NCBI RefSeq assembly: GCF_018143015.1
Contig: NC_054758.1
Span: 10,152,501 to 10,216,500 of the forward strand
Direction: 5' to 3'
Source of the DNA: Lytechinus variegatus
Lineage: Eukaryota > Echinodermata > Echinoidea > Temnopleuroida > Toxopneustidae
Length of the DNA stretch: 64,000 bases
Below are positions 53,451 through 63,617 of the stretch, one piece after another. The position numbers and the translations under genes were made by a program. Within the stretch, counting starts at the first letter, position 1. Every line of letters begins with the position of its first letter. Below the pieces are notes generated by a model. It was given only the letters and a program-made list of their open reading frames with translations, did no database searches and had not been told where the DNA came from.

Positions 53451-53960
53451 ACCAGAGGAGCTTAGTCAAAAATATCTCTCCATACATATCTGTATCTCTC
53501 TGTCTACCCATTTCTCTCCTCTCACTCCATCTTTCTATCTCTCCAACTTTATAACTCAGTATATCCCACTTGATCTCTTTTCTCGCAATCCCTCTATCTA
53601 CTGTTCTACAGTATCTCTATCTATCCATCTCTTTAATATCTCTCTAGAGCTCTCTATACCCTCCTAAATATCTATCCATCCATCCATCTATCTCTCTATT
53701 TATCTATCTTATCTCTATCCATCTATCTATCTCCATGTCTATACATCTCTTTCTAGTCTCCCTCTTCCTCCTCTCTCAGCTTGTAGCTACATATTGCACT
53801 TGCTTTCATTACGAAATTTTCAATATTTTGAGGTAGATTGTTTTTGTTTGAATTTCCGGGATAACGACTAGAACATTACAAAATACAGCTTCAAGAATAC
53901 ATGAATCTGAGAGCAGAAAACAGTTTATTATATTATATATACCTCAATATCATGAGACTC

Positions 53961-54269
53961 TTAGGCTTGTATTCTGAACTCTTTAATTTAAAATTAAATT
54001 TGTGGTTTAAACTATGGAAAGCCAATTGTGAGGGGTATCTCAATCTAAGTTCAATTTGTCAGTTCATTTGACACTGAAATCATTCATAACTGACTGAGAA
54101 TGATTACTGAAATAGTTCTCTTTATAATTCAAACACGAGGTACGTGCCAAGAAAATATATGGAACATTTACCGGTAATGTAAATGCAATTTTGAAATTTG
54201 TTGGCTTCCCATAAATTCCAACACAGTTAACCCATGGCCTAAATTACAGAGTTCAGAATAGGGGCCTAA
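53961..54269. mobile_element. MITE with TTGTATTCTGAACTC termini
   Basis: Left TAGGCTTGTATTCTGAACTC, right GAGTTCAGAATAGGGGCC. It contains the TGGCTTCCCATAA word shared with 45716-46020. Confidence 0.7.
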
Positions 54270-54356
54270 CAGTATAGTCAAGACTAGACTTCCCATTGGC
54301 TTTCCATAATTTCCAAGCACAGTTTCATAGAAAATGGCCTATTAAAATTAAGAGTT

Positions 54357-54765
54357 AAGGCCATCGCACACCTTACGACCCGACTGGTCCGCGACTGAGT
54401 GACGAGAGATTTGACGTCACAGCTCTTGTCAGCTTGAGAGTTGCAGACCGGTCAGGACAAGTCGCAAGGAAAATCGTAAGGATTTGACATGTCAAATCCT
54501 TACGACTTGATCGCAAGCTCAATCCAACTTTCAGCCAATCAGACAGCAGAGTTGCACGACTCGTATATGATAGACAGCATGCATACGCAGTAGTAAGCAC
54601 ACTTTCTCAGTTGCTCTGGCAAAAAGCAAAAGCGCATGGGTGAGTCGCAGACAGCATGGTAGTCAGATCGCAAGGTGTGCGTTGTCGAGGCTTATGACTA
54701 CCTTGCAACTCATCTCCCCTCACTCAGTCGCAGACCAGTCAGGTCGTAAGGTGTGCGGTGGCCTT
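54357..54765. mobile_element. MITE with AAGGCCATCGCACACCTTACG termini
   Basis: AAGGCCATCGCACACCTTAC pairs with GTAAGGTGTGCGGTGGCCTT. An inner block (TCCTTACGACTTG) repeats the arm word. It is inserted within a second, damaged element of the 53961 type (AGAATACGGGCC resumes at 54769). Confidence 0.85.
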
Positions 54766-54939
54766 CAAGAATACGGGCCTAACAGTAATGTCAAGACTAG
54801 ACTTACTCTAGTCATTTGCTATCATTCAGTGATCTTATCATCAACAAGTGGATTTTATATATACATACATCAAATGAACTCTCTCAAGTTTTGTCTTGTG
54901 CCTTTATTAATAACGCTGCCTGAAACAAAGACCCAGGGA

Positions 54940-55040
54940 GGATTTCATGAAACACATTTTGTTAAAAGCCACTGAAATCCTTGCATCTGATTGGCTGAGA
55001 GCAAATTGACAGGATGCTCCCCTGAAACACTCCCCTAGAT
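54940..55040. mobile_element. Degraded MITE with TTTCATGAAACAC end
   Basis: Shares ACTGAAATCCTTGCATCTG and ATTGGCTGAGAGCAAATT with the intact element at 56582-56707. Confidence 0.5.
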
Positions 55041-56581
55041 TGGACACAAGTGTTATAGCTCACAATATATAAAAAGATGTACAATTATGGTTACTATAAT
55101 GGAAAGCAGAATTCTGATTGGCTGCTGAGCCCTGTTACCATGGCAACTGTCATAATTTCCTCTTTCATTGCATAATCTGAGGTGCTTTATCAAATGGCTT
55201 TGATTTCCGAGGAACACATTGAAATTTTAAGTGCATGTCGGCCCCCAGTTTGCTCAAAAAAGTGATTTTTATGTACATATCCGAAGCAAATTTGGCTTTT
55301 AGTCAAAATTCATAAATGCATTATTTTTCATTTTACTGGTTAAAATCAATTAATTTCATGTTGTTTAGGGTTTGGAATAATATATAGGATTAAAACAGGC
55401 CAGCTGAAAGACTAAAGGCATGATAATCCATGGTTCATCTTTTCATTTTTATTGAACAAAGTTCAGATGGACAGAAATTTCAACTGACAAAGAACACAAG
55501 TTCTACTGTATATATGTGTCCATGGAGGACTTACAGAAAAATTGAATTCCTAGTTTTGGAGACTTGTGAGATTAAAAATTTCAAAAGTCTACATAATCTG
55601 ATATCTGTGAAAAATTAATTTAAAAAACTTGCTCACCAAGTAATATAGACAACCCAACAATAAACATCACAGACAAAAAATATCAGGAGGGGTAAAGGGG
55701 TAAGTGAGGTCTGAGGGCCCTATATATTGAGGAGCCCCCCCCCCCCTTACAAACTTTTAAAGTAAAAAAAATCACAAAAGCTTTCCATAGTATGAATACA
55801 CATCTAATACATTAATTCTCTACATACAAAATAGAATGATAAAACTTTTATAGCCTAATTCTACGAAGAATAATTTTGTTTGCTTCCCTTACAAACAGGA
55901 TGTATATAGGCTCCCATTTAGTCATAATTCTTACCATTCAGAATACTTCCTCGAAAAGACTAACTAAAATTTCATAAAGCACTCGAGGCTTCCCCCACGA
56001 CTTACTACTTTTGATTCCACACAAGTTTACAAACACATTTCTTATATACAATAACAGCTATACAATATGTACATAAATCTATAGCCAGAGCATAACTTTT
56101 TGGGCATCTGTGTATAAACAAGAGCAAGCACATTTAAGTATGCATGATAAGTCAACCTGTAACAAGTAGTGTCAGATTCAGGCATGGTCATATATGGGAC
56201 ATGCGCCCCGTAAATACCTTCAAAATAACCGACTGATATACATTATGATATAGCTACAGCTAAGAAAATGTCAACTTCCAATTTTTCCTTTGCGCACCCT
56301 CTGGTTTGAAATCCTCTATCCGCCACTGTGTTGACTGAAATGGGTTCTCGGACCTATGGACCATTTCATGAAGGATGACCACTACTGTAGCTTCTCAAGT
56401 TTACCATGGTGGCTGCCACAATGGCAAAGCTACAATAGTTGCAATTCTTTGTGGAACAGTCCCCAAGATAATGAAAAATCTGATATTAGCAGTACAAGGC
56501 TCTTCCAAATAGAATATCTACTATTAACAGATTTATCTGATTTCAAACAGATGCGACTCAAATGGACTCACTCTGGGAGCA
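55041..56581. other. Interval between SPC24 and INCENP, nothing recognised
   Basis: AT-rich, with a C run at 55,736-55,747. Small frames lack conserved content. ATTGGCTGCTGAG near 55125 may be one more MITE core. Confidence 0.35.
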
Positions 56582-56707
56582 TTTTCATGAAACACATATT
56601 CAGTGATTTTTCACTGACTCCTTGTTATAAGCTACTGAAATCCTTGCATCTGATTGGCTCAGAGCAAATTTGTCAGTGAGAATCACTGTCAAGATGTTTC
56701 ATGAAAC
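56582..56707. mobile_element. Fold-back MITE with TTTCATGAAACA termini
   Basis: TTTTCATGAAACACATATTC against AAGATGTTTCATGAAAC, with TCAGTGATTTTCACTGAC-like internal pairing and a CATCTGATTGGCTCAGAG core. Confidence 0.7.
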
Positions 56708-56729
56708 AATCCAGAAAGCCTACAGTATT

Positions 56730-56735
56730 TTTATT
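56730..56735 (-). promoter_or_regulatory. Possible INCENP poly(A) signal
   Basis: AATAAA on the reverse strand about 190 bp past the INCENP stop codon. Confidence 0.35.
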
Positions 56736-56926
56736 TTTTTTGCAGAAGTACAAAACACTGCAAAAACAAGTATAAGATTTCTGCAAACCATAGTTTTACT
56801 GAGTTACATTTGAGTGTAGCCTGCATAACTCACATAACAGTTTTGATAGATTAGATCATCCGCAGGCTCTAGGATGGTTGCCAATTTGAGGGATCATTGC
56901 CAATTTAAGGATCGTTCTCATCCTCA

Positions 56927-57105
56927 TCATCTGAGGTGGTGCATGATGGGGGAGTTCCAGACAGCCGAGCTCGTACGTTTGGTGAAGCGCGCCCTCTTTT
57001 TGACGAACATGACGCTGAGGTCGGGAGGTTCAACGATGGGGAACAGAGATTGGAAGTCGGGAGGATGGTTGTGCTGGTTAATGAGTGCTATCTTCAAAGC
57101 TCCAC
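56927..57105 (-). CDS. INCENP: INCENP last exon: IN-box core and stop
   Basis: Acceptor TTGTTCAG. It reads GALKIALINQHNHPPDFQSL then FPIVEPPDLSVMFVKKRARF, TKRTSSAVWNSPIMHHLR and TGA. It contains the Aurora-B-binding and TSS segments. Confidence 0.95.
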
Positions 57106-60100
57106 CTGAACAAAGAGAGAGAGAGAGAGAACAATGCAATGATAATAAAAGCAAATCACTCTTCAGCTTTGAAGGTCATTAAATAAGTCCTGTCCAGTCA
57201 AGGGTACAAGAGAGCTTTATCTTTCGGGTTGATACCCAAGTATTCAATTGATCCCTCTTCAGATTTTGGCAGAGAAAGGTGTCAAAAACTTGACAGACTT
57301 TCTGTTTGGTCCCATCCCACACTAGTTCATCTAAAACCGGCTTGTCTGGTAACCTAATGCGCACACTACACAATCTGACACGATATCATATTAAATCGCA
57401 TTTGGCATTAAATGTGAAGATTTTAAGAAGTAAAATTATTTTATATGAAGTTCGGCATAGATTACGATTTAGAATTGCATTTGCTTTCATTCTTACAAGG
57501 AGGCTCAAAATAGATTGAATTTTGACTTCAGTAGTCCTACCACTATTCTGTACTCTGATTACTAAGATTAAATTAGTTGGAATGTTCATTCTCAAATTCT
57601 ATCATAATTTTCAAATAAAATTTGGATCGCAGCGAATTGTACAGTGTGCATCATGATTTACAGTGTACCATCTCAAAGGGCATGAGGGCACTTTACCTTG
57701 AGCCCAGCTCGGTATCTTCTTCCTTGGTGCTTCTTCATCATCGCTGCTGTCATCGCTATGAAGATCATCAATACCATAGTTATCGGCTGAGGCTGCCACA
57801 TAGATCCTGTTAAAAAGAAATGGGCAAAGTTCAAAGTTGTCAAACCTTGCTTTTCAAAGCAACACTAGCTCATATGGAATTCGATATATCATTTATGTGC
57901 TTATTATGAACTCAAATTTGAAAGAGTTTTGTGATAATCTTCAGGAGACGAATTCTATTCATTAGTGCTATCTTCAGGAGACCAATTATTCAGCAGTCCA
58001 TTGTTACACTTCTTAGCAACCATGACTGACAATGAAGCACCGATCACTAGAGCACGAGCAAAAGAACAAATTGTTAACTCAGCATTGATACAAGAAATTG
58101 TGAAAGACATTCTACAAAATGATCGCTTTACAAGCCTTGTTGAAGAATCGGTTAACAAAAGGATGAATGAAATAGAAGTCGCAATAGAAAAGCAAAAGGC
58201 TGAAATCTTTGATTTACAGAATTCCAATGAGAGTAAGTCTAAGGAAATCTCAAAGCTGAAAGAAAAGATAGAAATCCAACAAACACAAATACAAAGACTT
58301 GATAACTTGACAAACAAACAGGAGCAATACTCCAGAAGAAACTGTTTGAGGCTATTCGGATGCACTGAAAGGAAAGGTGAAAACACTGACAAAATAGTAA
58401 TGGACTTTAGTTACAGGCGTATTAAAGGTTGATCTCACTCTTGATGATATAGAGAGAAGCCACAGAGTAGGGAAGCGGAAGGAGGAGACAGGAGGAAAAG
58501 TTACACCAAGAGGGATCATCATCAAATTTAAGTCATATCGGAAAAGACAAGAGGTACTAGGTCATCGGAGAAAACTGAAAGGAATGAAGAAATCTCTGGT
58601 AGAGGACTTGACGCAAAGAAATCAAGAACTTCTTAATCGCGCCAAAAGAGCTGGTCCTGTTGTCATGGACGCCTGGAGTGCAGATGGTCGCATCATCGCG
58701 TTACTGACAGAGACTGATGGCGATGGTAAGCATCTGAAACGAGTAATTCATAGCTTCGAACAAGTAGAATCACTCAACAAATAAGAACTAGAAGCAAAGT
58801 GAGCTGTAAGTCCGACTGAATAATCTTCAAAATTTTGTTGTCCCTGGAAGGATACTTATTCACCATATAACCAAATAATTGTATTTATTTTTCCTTGCGA
58901 ACTGATCACTAACTGTTCTATTTATCTTGTTTTTTTTTTTGTTTTTTTTTTTAATGATCTGTTACAAATTAACTCAATGATGCTTTTTTACATGTCTTCT
59001 ATTTTTTCTATGTTCTTCATCTCTCGATGGGAATGGATTTACATTAAGTATTTCACAATTAATTTATGTGTAGTAAAATAGATATTTGCATAGAATGTCC
59101 TTCTTGCCTTAATTCTGCATTTCCTTTCTATAATCTAAACAATGATGAATTTATGGATACTCTTCTATTTCACAAATCTGCTGCGAACATTGATATTAAT
59201 GACCTAGAAAGTATTTTTGACAGAAAACATGAAAATAACATATGCAACATTGAAGATTGTGATCTACAGGAAGAGATGAATGAGTGTAAATATTATCTTG
59301 AAGCTGATTTCAAGCTTTTATCTGATACATTTGATAACGATTTTAGTATCTTACATTTTAATGCGCGCAGTTTGAATAAGAACTTTTGTGAAATAGTTGA
59401 TTTTATATCTTCATTATCTTTTTCATTTTCTGTATATGGTTTCTCTGAAACATGGATTCATTGTAAAACTCCAATGCTTTTTAACCTAGAAGGATATTCA
59501 TTTGTACATTCCGATCGCAATGATGGTAGGGGAGGAGGAGTAGCATTATTAGTTTTAAATACATTAAATTTCAAAATCAGAAATGATATACATATTGATC
59601 ATGATGGCACTGATATGTTATTTATCGAAATTATTGTTCAAACAGGGAAAAACATTATTGTTGGAATCATGTACAGGCAACCAAAGAGCAAAATTGACGG
59701 TTTTATTACTGAATTTGATAAATGTATTCAGGAACTTATTAAAGAAAATAAACTCGTATACATTATGGGGGATTTTAATATTGATATTTCTAAATGTACT
59801 TATAAATACAGTGTTGATTTTTTACAGGTATTATATTCATCACAGCTTTTACCGTTAATTGATAAGCCCACTCGCATTTCAGCTCTTAGTGCAACACTAA
59901 TAGATAATATATTTACCAACAATATCAATTCATTCATCACCTCTGGAATTTTTTATCATGATGTCACTGACCACTTGCCAATTTTTCAAATTACAAATCA
60001 TACCTTATTCAATACGTATAAACATGTACAGAATGTAAAAAAGCAATTGATTAATGATAATACTATTGATAATTTGAAATCAGATTTGATCACGGAAGAG

Positions 60101-62479
60101 TGGACAAGCATTATTCATTGTGATGATGTAGAGATTGCTTACAAGAAGTTTAAAACTAAGTTTGCCTTCTATTACAATAAAAGCTTTACATTAGTCAAAA
60201 AGAAAAGTAAACAAAAATGCAGAAAACCTTGGTTGAATTTTGAATTATTAAAATTAATTCAAAATAAGAATAAGCTTTATAAAAGATATTGTAAAGTTAG
60301 GTCATTTTCAAATAAAACAAAATATCATGAAGCCCGTAATAAGGTGAATAAACTAAGGAATCAAGCACGAAGAAATTATTTTGCTCATAAATTCAAAAAG
60401 ACAAAAGGTGATATTAGGCAAACTTGGTCTGTGGTCAAAGAACTATTTGGTAAGTCAAAAAAATCTCTTCCAACATATTTCAAGATAAATGATCAAGATA
60501 TTTATGATTCTAACATAATTGCCAATCACTTTAATGAATTTTTTATTAATATTGGTCCAAATATGTGCAATAATATTCCACGAGGTGATGAAAATGATTT
60601 TTATAAATTCTTGCCTCGATTGAATGAATCGTCACTATTTTTTACTCCTGTTAATGAATCTGAAATTTTCAAAATTGTACAATCACTTAAAAGCACTAAT
60701 AGCTGTGGTATCGATAATTTTAATCCATGTGTTTTAAAAAAGATATCGGCCTTAATTTTGAAACCACTTGTACATATTTTTAATCTTTCTTTATGTACTG
60801 GAAAAATTCCATCGGAGTTGAAAATTGCTAAAATTACACCAATACATAAAAAGGATGATATGAATATTATAGGAAATTATAGACCAATATCTGTACTACC
60901 ATTTTTTTCTAAAATTCTTGAGAAAATTGTTTATAATCGTCTAGAAATCTTTTTAACGAAACATGCAATATTGAATTCTTGCCAGTATGGTTTTAGAAAA
61001 AACGTATCCACTGAAATGGCTCTCGTTGACTTTCATAATTATTTAATATGTTCATTAAATAAGAAATTGCATACTGTTGGTTTATTTTTAGATCTAAGCA
61101 AAGCGTTTGATTCTATTGATCATGCAATTATGTTAAAAAAACTAAAAATATATGGAATACGAGGTACGGTATTGAAATGGTTTAAAGATTATTTGAAAGA
61201 TAGAACTCAGATAACTTTTTACAGTGGTGTTTTGTCAGACCCAAAGAGAGTCAGATGTGGTGTGCCTCAGGGCTCAATTTTGGGGCCGTTATTGTTTTTA
61301 TTGTACGTAAATGATTTGATTAATTGTTCTAATAAACTGAAATTTATTCTTTTTGCTGATGACACCAATATTCTATGTAGTGATGAAAATTTTAACAACT
61401 TAAAGAAAACTATGAACGATGAATTACAATACGTCTCACAATGGTTTAATTGTAATAAGTTGTCACTTAACACATCGAAGTCCAGTTTCATTTATTTTAG
61501 TTACAAGCAAAGTTTTATTACAGATGACTTATCAAATAATTTAATCATCAAAATGAATAATGTTGTCATAAAACGTGTGCAATCTACAAATTTCCTAGGG
61601 GTTGTTATTGACCAACATTTAACATGGAACGAACATATACGAGTCATATCAAATAGAATATCAAGGAATATTGGTGTCATCAGCAAACTGCGCCATTTCT
61701 TGCCACAGTATATTTTGATTTTACTGTACAACTCGATGATTTTGCCTTATTTAATGTATTGTAACACTGTCTGGGCGAACACATATCCCACCAGGCTCAT
61801 TGGGTTGTTCAAATTGCAAAAGAAGATTGTTAGAATATGTTGCATGTCTGATTTTAATGCTCCCTCAAAACCACTTTTTAAAAAACTTAATTTCCTGAAT
61901 GTATATCAATTGAATCAATATTGTGTAGCATTAATGGTTTTTAAACATAAACAAAATAAAGTGCCGTGTAATCTTGCCTCAATGATCAAAAGTAAAATAT
62001 TGATGCACAGTTATAACACCAGAAATCCTGAAAATTATTATGTTGAAGAATGTAAAAATGCAGCATCTTCCTTTTCTTTTAAATTCAAAGGACCTTGCAT
62101 TTGGAATTCTCTTCCCCGTAATATCAAACAAATCTCATACTTAAATTCTTTTAAATCCAAGTTGAAAAACTTTCTTTTCAACCATCAAACATCTTAATTT
62201 AATTTATCCCATTATATTTCCATTTCCTAATTATTATATGTTTATTTTATCAGTACAAGTCTTGAATTTTATATTTTACGGTCCATAGGGACTGCCTCGA
62301 CAGAACATTTGATTTGTTCTTTTGCAGTTTCCCATTTCATGTTCATTTTTTATACATGTACTGTAATTATCCCTATACAATCTTAGCCCTTTTTAAAATC
62401 TATCTTGCATCTTGCTATGTGTCTTTGTTTCCTTGTTTTTTATGTTTTTTTGTATGATCAATGTATTTTAATGGACGTG

Positions 62480-62510
<31 letters not shown>

Positions 62511-63421
62511 ATAATACTATGTAGTATGCTGTTTATTCAATACATTGTCTCATATGGCAAAGTCATGGGTAGTGTTTCATAAGTCATCCTGTGAGTGATT
62601 TTCATTGATTAATGATGAAGAAGAAGAGGAAGGAAAGGATAGATTTATCTCCCACATTTTCTCATACTTTCTTGGGGAAAGTTTCATAAAGCATCTTTAC
62701 AATGATTTCCACTTATCAATACGTTCTGAGCCATTTCAGAAGCTAGGATTTCAGTAGCTTGAAACAATCGTCGGTGAAGATTGCTGGGGGATAAAGGAGA
62801 GCAGGAAAAAAGGATCGGATAGGAGGAATGGATTGATAGGGATTGATGGATGGTGAGAGTAGGGGGGGAGGGCAGGTGGAAAAAAGGGAGGGATTCGAGA
62901 GAGGGAGGGACAGGACAAAGTGATAAAGGAATTTTTTTTTAAATAATAAGAGGGGATAGATAATAATAAGCAACATTTATATAGCGCTAAATACAAAGGT
63001 TTCTGAGTGCTGCAATCTATTACCCCGGCTTTAGCACGGCTATTGTGATCGGACGCTCGAGCATTCAAGGAATTCCTTCCTACCGGGTACCCATTTATTA
63101 CACCTAGGTGGAGAGTGGCAAATGTAGATAAACACCTTGCCAAAGGACGCGAGTGCTGTGGTGGGATTTGAACCCGGGACCTTGTGGTTCAAAGTCCCGA
63201 GACTTATCCACTGGGCCACAACACCCCTACAAAACGATTATCACATACCTTTGTGGCGTCAGGTCGTACGACTGCGGGGAGTTCTCCACCTTCTCCTTGT
63301 TGAAGGTAGAATTGAGGGCGCTAGTGTTATGTTGCTGGTTGATGGACGTGTTCTGTTTGAGAATGTTTGCTTTCAGCCTATCGTGCTCCTTCTTGGCCTT
63401 CTCCTTCTCCATCATCTCCTG
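56927..63421 (-). CDS. INCENP: INCENP (inner centromere protein), C-terminal exons; gene continues past right edge
   Basis: INCENP is the scaffold of the chromosomal passenger complex. Its C-terminal IN-box binds and activates Aurora B at centromeres and the spindle midzone. Three exons are visible in transcript order: 63421 (or 63418)-63249, 57806-57697, 57105-56927. They read EKAKKEHDRLKANILKQNTS (charged helix), SPQSYDLTPQR, DNYGIDDLHSDDSSDDEEAP with RKKIPSWAQG, and finally the IN-box core FVKKRARFTKRTSSAVWNSP. All phases match (2 then 1). The YGI-DL-SDDS-DDE, IPxWA and KRTSSAVWNSP landmarks are diagnostic. The TSS of that last motif is the segment phosphorylated by Aurora B in known INCENPs. 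The last intron before the IN-box is ordinary; the 5.4-kb intron holds a LINE and a SINE. The N-terminal CEN box and most of the helix lie outside the window. Confidence 0.94.
57106..57696 (-). other. INCENP: INCENP intron, nothing recognised
   Basis: Contains a GA-repeat (57115-57131) just before the acceptor on the transcript strand. The rest is AT-rich and unassigned. Confidence 0.4.
57697..57806 (-). CDS. INCENP: INCENP penultimate exon: start of IN-box
   Basis: Acceptor TTTTAACAG, donor GTAAAG, 110 bp. It reads IYVAASADNYGIDDLHSDDS then SDDEEAPRKKIPSWAQ. It corresponds to the acidic NYGxDLNSDDSTDDE lead-in of the IN-box. Confidence 0.95.
58022..58784 (+). pseudogene. LINE ORF1 (coiled-coil RNA-binding type), broken by a single-base frameshift
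   Basis: The first part (MTDNEAPITRARAKEQIVNS to about residue 130) is a long coiled coil ending EQYSRRNCLRLFGC, the conserved ORF1 junction into the RNA-binding fold. After KIVMDF, near 58,405, the frame is lost and a stop follows at 58,430-58,432. The homologous continuation is found at +1: DDIERSHRVGKR, PRGIIIKFKSYRKRQEVL and DAWSADGRIIAL, to a stop at 58,784. ERSHRVG and the IIIKF..Y..R.EVL pattern are typical of LINE ORF1 proteins that coat element RNA. One inserted base in the ACTTTAGTTACAGG region explains it. Either this copy needs ORF1 from elsewhere or the assembly has a single-base error. Confidence 0.8.
59066..62197 (+). CDS. LINE ORF2: endonuclease and reverse transcriptase
   Basis: 1,043 residues from the ATG at 59066, uninterrupted. 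Endonuclease at about residues 90-310: ILHFNARSLNKN, GFSETWI, GRGGGVALL, IMGDFNIDIS, TDHLPIF. Reverse transcriptase at about 560-850: STNSCGIDNF, ITPIHKKDD, NYRPISVLPFFSKILE, GLFLDLSKAFDSIDH, CGVPQGSILGP and ILFADDTNIL, followed by NKLSLNTSKS and STNFLGVVID. The C-terminal domain includes CMSDFNAPSKPLFKKLNFLN. All catalytic motifs are present. No PHD finger or gag-like part is in this frame, unlike the LINE at 38 kb. Codon use is strongly A/T-biased. The family level (CR1/L2 group) is inferred from motifs; the precise clade needs a tree. Confidence 0.93.
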   Translation: MCSKIDICIECPSCLNSAFPFYNLNNDEFMDTLLFHKSAANIDINDLESIFDRKHENNICNIEDCDLQEEMNECKYYLEADFKLLSDTFDNDFSILHFNARSLNKNFCEIVDFISSLSFSFSVYGFSETWIHCKTPMLFNLEGYSFVHSDRNDGRGGGVALLVLNTLNFKIRNDIHIDHDGTDMLFIEIIVQTGKNIIVGIMYRQPKSKIDGFITEFDKCIQELIKENKLVYIMGDFNIDISKCTYKYSVDFLQVLYSSQLLPLIDKPTRISALSATLIDNIFTNNINSFITSGIFYHDVTDHLPIFQITNHTLFNTYKHVQNVKKQLINDNTIDNLKSDLITEEWTSIIHCDDVEIAYKKFKTKFAFYYNKSFTLVKKKSKQKCRKPWLNFELLKLIQNKNKLYKRYCKVRSFSNKTKYHEARNKVNKLRNQARRNYFAHKFKKTKGDIRQTWSVVKELFGKSKKSLPTYFKINDQDIYDSNIIANHFNEFFINIGPNMCNNIPRGDENDFYKFLPRLNESSLFFTPVNESEIFKIVQSLKSTNSCGIDNFNPCVLKKISALILKPLVHIFNLSLCTGKIPSELKIAKITPIHKKDDMNIIGNYRPISVLPFFSKILEKIVYNRLEIFLTKHAILNSCQYGFRKNVSTEMALVDFHNYLICSLNKKLHTVGLFLDLSKAFDSIDHAIMLKKLKIYGIRGTVLKWFKDYLKDRTQITFYSGVLSDPKRVRCGVPQGSILGPLLFLLYVNDLINCSNKLKFILFADDTNILCSDENFNNLKKTMNDELQYVSQWFNCNKLSLNTSKSSFIYFSYKQSFITDDLSNNLIIKMNNVVIKRVQSTNFLGVVIDQHLTWNEHIRVISNRISRNIGVISKLRHFLPQYILILLYNSMILPYLMYCNTVWANTYPTRLIGLFKLQKKIVRICCMSDFNAPSKPLFKKLNFLNVYQLNQYCVALMVFKHKQNKVPCNLASMIKSKILMHSYNTRNPENYYVEECKNAASSFSFKFKGPCIWNSLPRNIKQISYLNSFKSKLKNFLFNHQTS
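62513..62954. other. INCENP intron interval with purine-rich stretch
   Basis: A GGGAGGGA-type purine-rich tract at 62,780-62,930 and a MITE-like TTTCATAAAGCATC fragment near 62,690. No coding content. Confidence 0.4.
62955..63231 (-). mobile_element. tRNA-derived SINE beside the INCENP donor
   Basis: Inverted SINE: TAATAATAAG tail, TATATAGCGCTAAATACAAA, CCCCGGCTTTAGCACGGCT, CCTACCGGGTACCCATTTA and an inverted head with B box GGATTTGAACCCGGGACC. It ends 17 bp from the GT of the INCENP exon donor at 63248. Confidence 0.85.
63249..63421 (-). CDS. INCENP: INCENP helical-region exon with tandem (NAGNAG) acceptor
   Basis: Reads MMEKEKAKKEHDRLKANILK then QNTSINQQHNTSALNSTFNK, EKVENSPQSYDLTPQ. Donor GTATGT, phase 2. 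The acceptor is TTAGCAG, so splicing may start the exon at 63421 (adding Gln) or 63418. Confidence 0.9.
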
Positions 63422-63617
63422 CTAAGAAGACAATAGTATACAAATAATACACATCGTCAAGGGCATTGGTTAGAATTATATACCTCATACTAAGATTGTA
63501 ATCAGTGATTTGTCAAAACTACATCCTGCTAATAAGACAACAGCTTACAAATAATACATTTTATCGAGGGCATTGGTTAGAATTATATACCTTGTACTAA
63601 GATTTTAATCAGTGATA
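63422..63617 (-). repeat. 107-bp tandem duplication covering the INCENP acceptor region
   Basis: 63419-63525 and 63526-63617 are near repeats (AAGGGCATTGGTTAGAATT against GAGGGCATTGGTTAGAATT, each with ATACAAATAATACA-like and TAATCAGTGAT words). The far copy keeps the TTAGCAGG acceptor sequence. Confidence 0.85.

Larger units (their letters stand above)
50424..53862 (+). repeat. Head-to-tail segmental duplication, two units of about 1.7 kb
   Basis: Unit 1 is 50424-52180 and unit 2 is 52181-53862, offset 1,757 bp. Each runs in the same order: GGCAGAGCTCTACCTACAG start, a ~450-bp block, a purine-rich ~153-bp tandem array, a MITE, then TCTATC-rich pyrimidine sequence ending in TTTGAATTTCC. The long open frames on the reverse strand are encoded by the repeat. 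Confidence 0.88.
57937..62512 (+). mobile_element. Two-ORF LINE (CR1/L2-like) with poly(A), inserted in INCENP intron
   Basis: Near-complete element in the orientation opposite to INCENP. The 5' end carries a 33-bp tandem start (TCTTCAGGAGACSAATT at 57938 and again at 57971). ORF1 is frameshifted and ORF2 is intact. The 3' end is GTGAATAAATAAATT followed by an A run at about 62,493-62,511. A target-site duplication could not be identified. Confidence 0.88.

Noticed and set aside
38467..62197. Endogenous retrovirus or LTR element
   Set aside because: No LTRs, gag, protease or envelope-like frames. Both polymerases are of the non-LTR type with an AP endonuclease.
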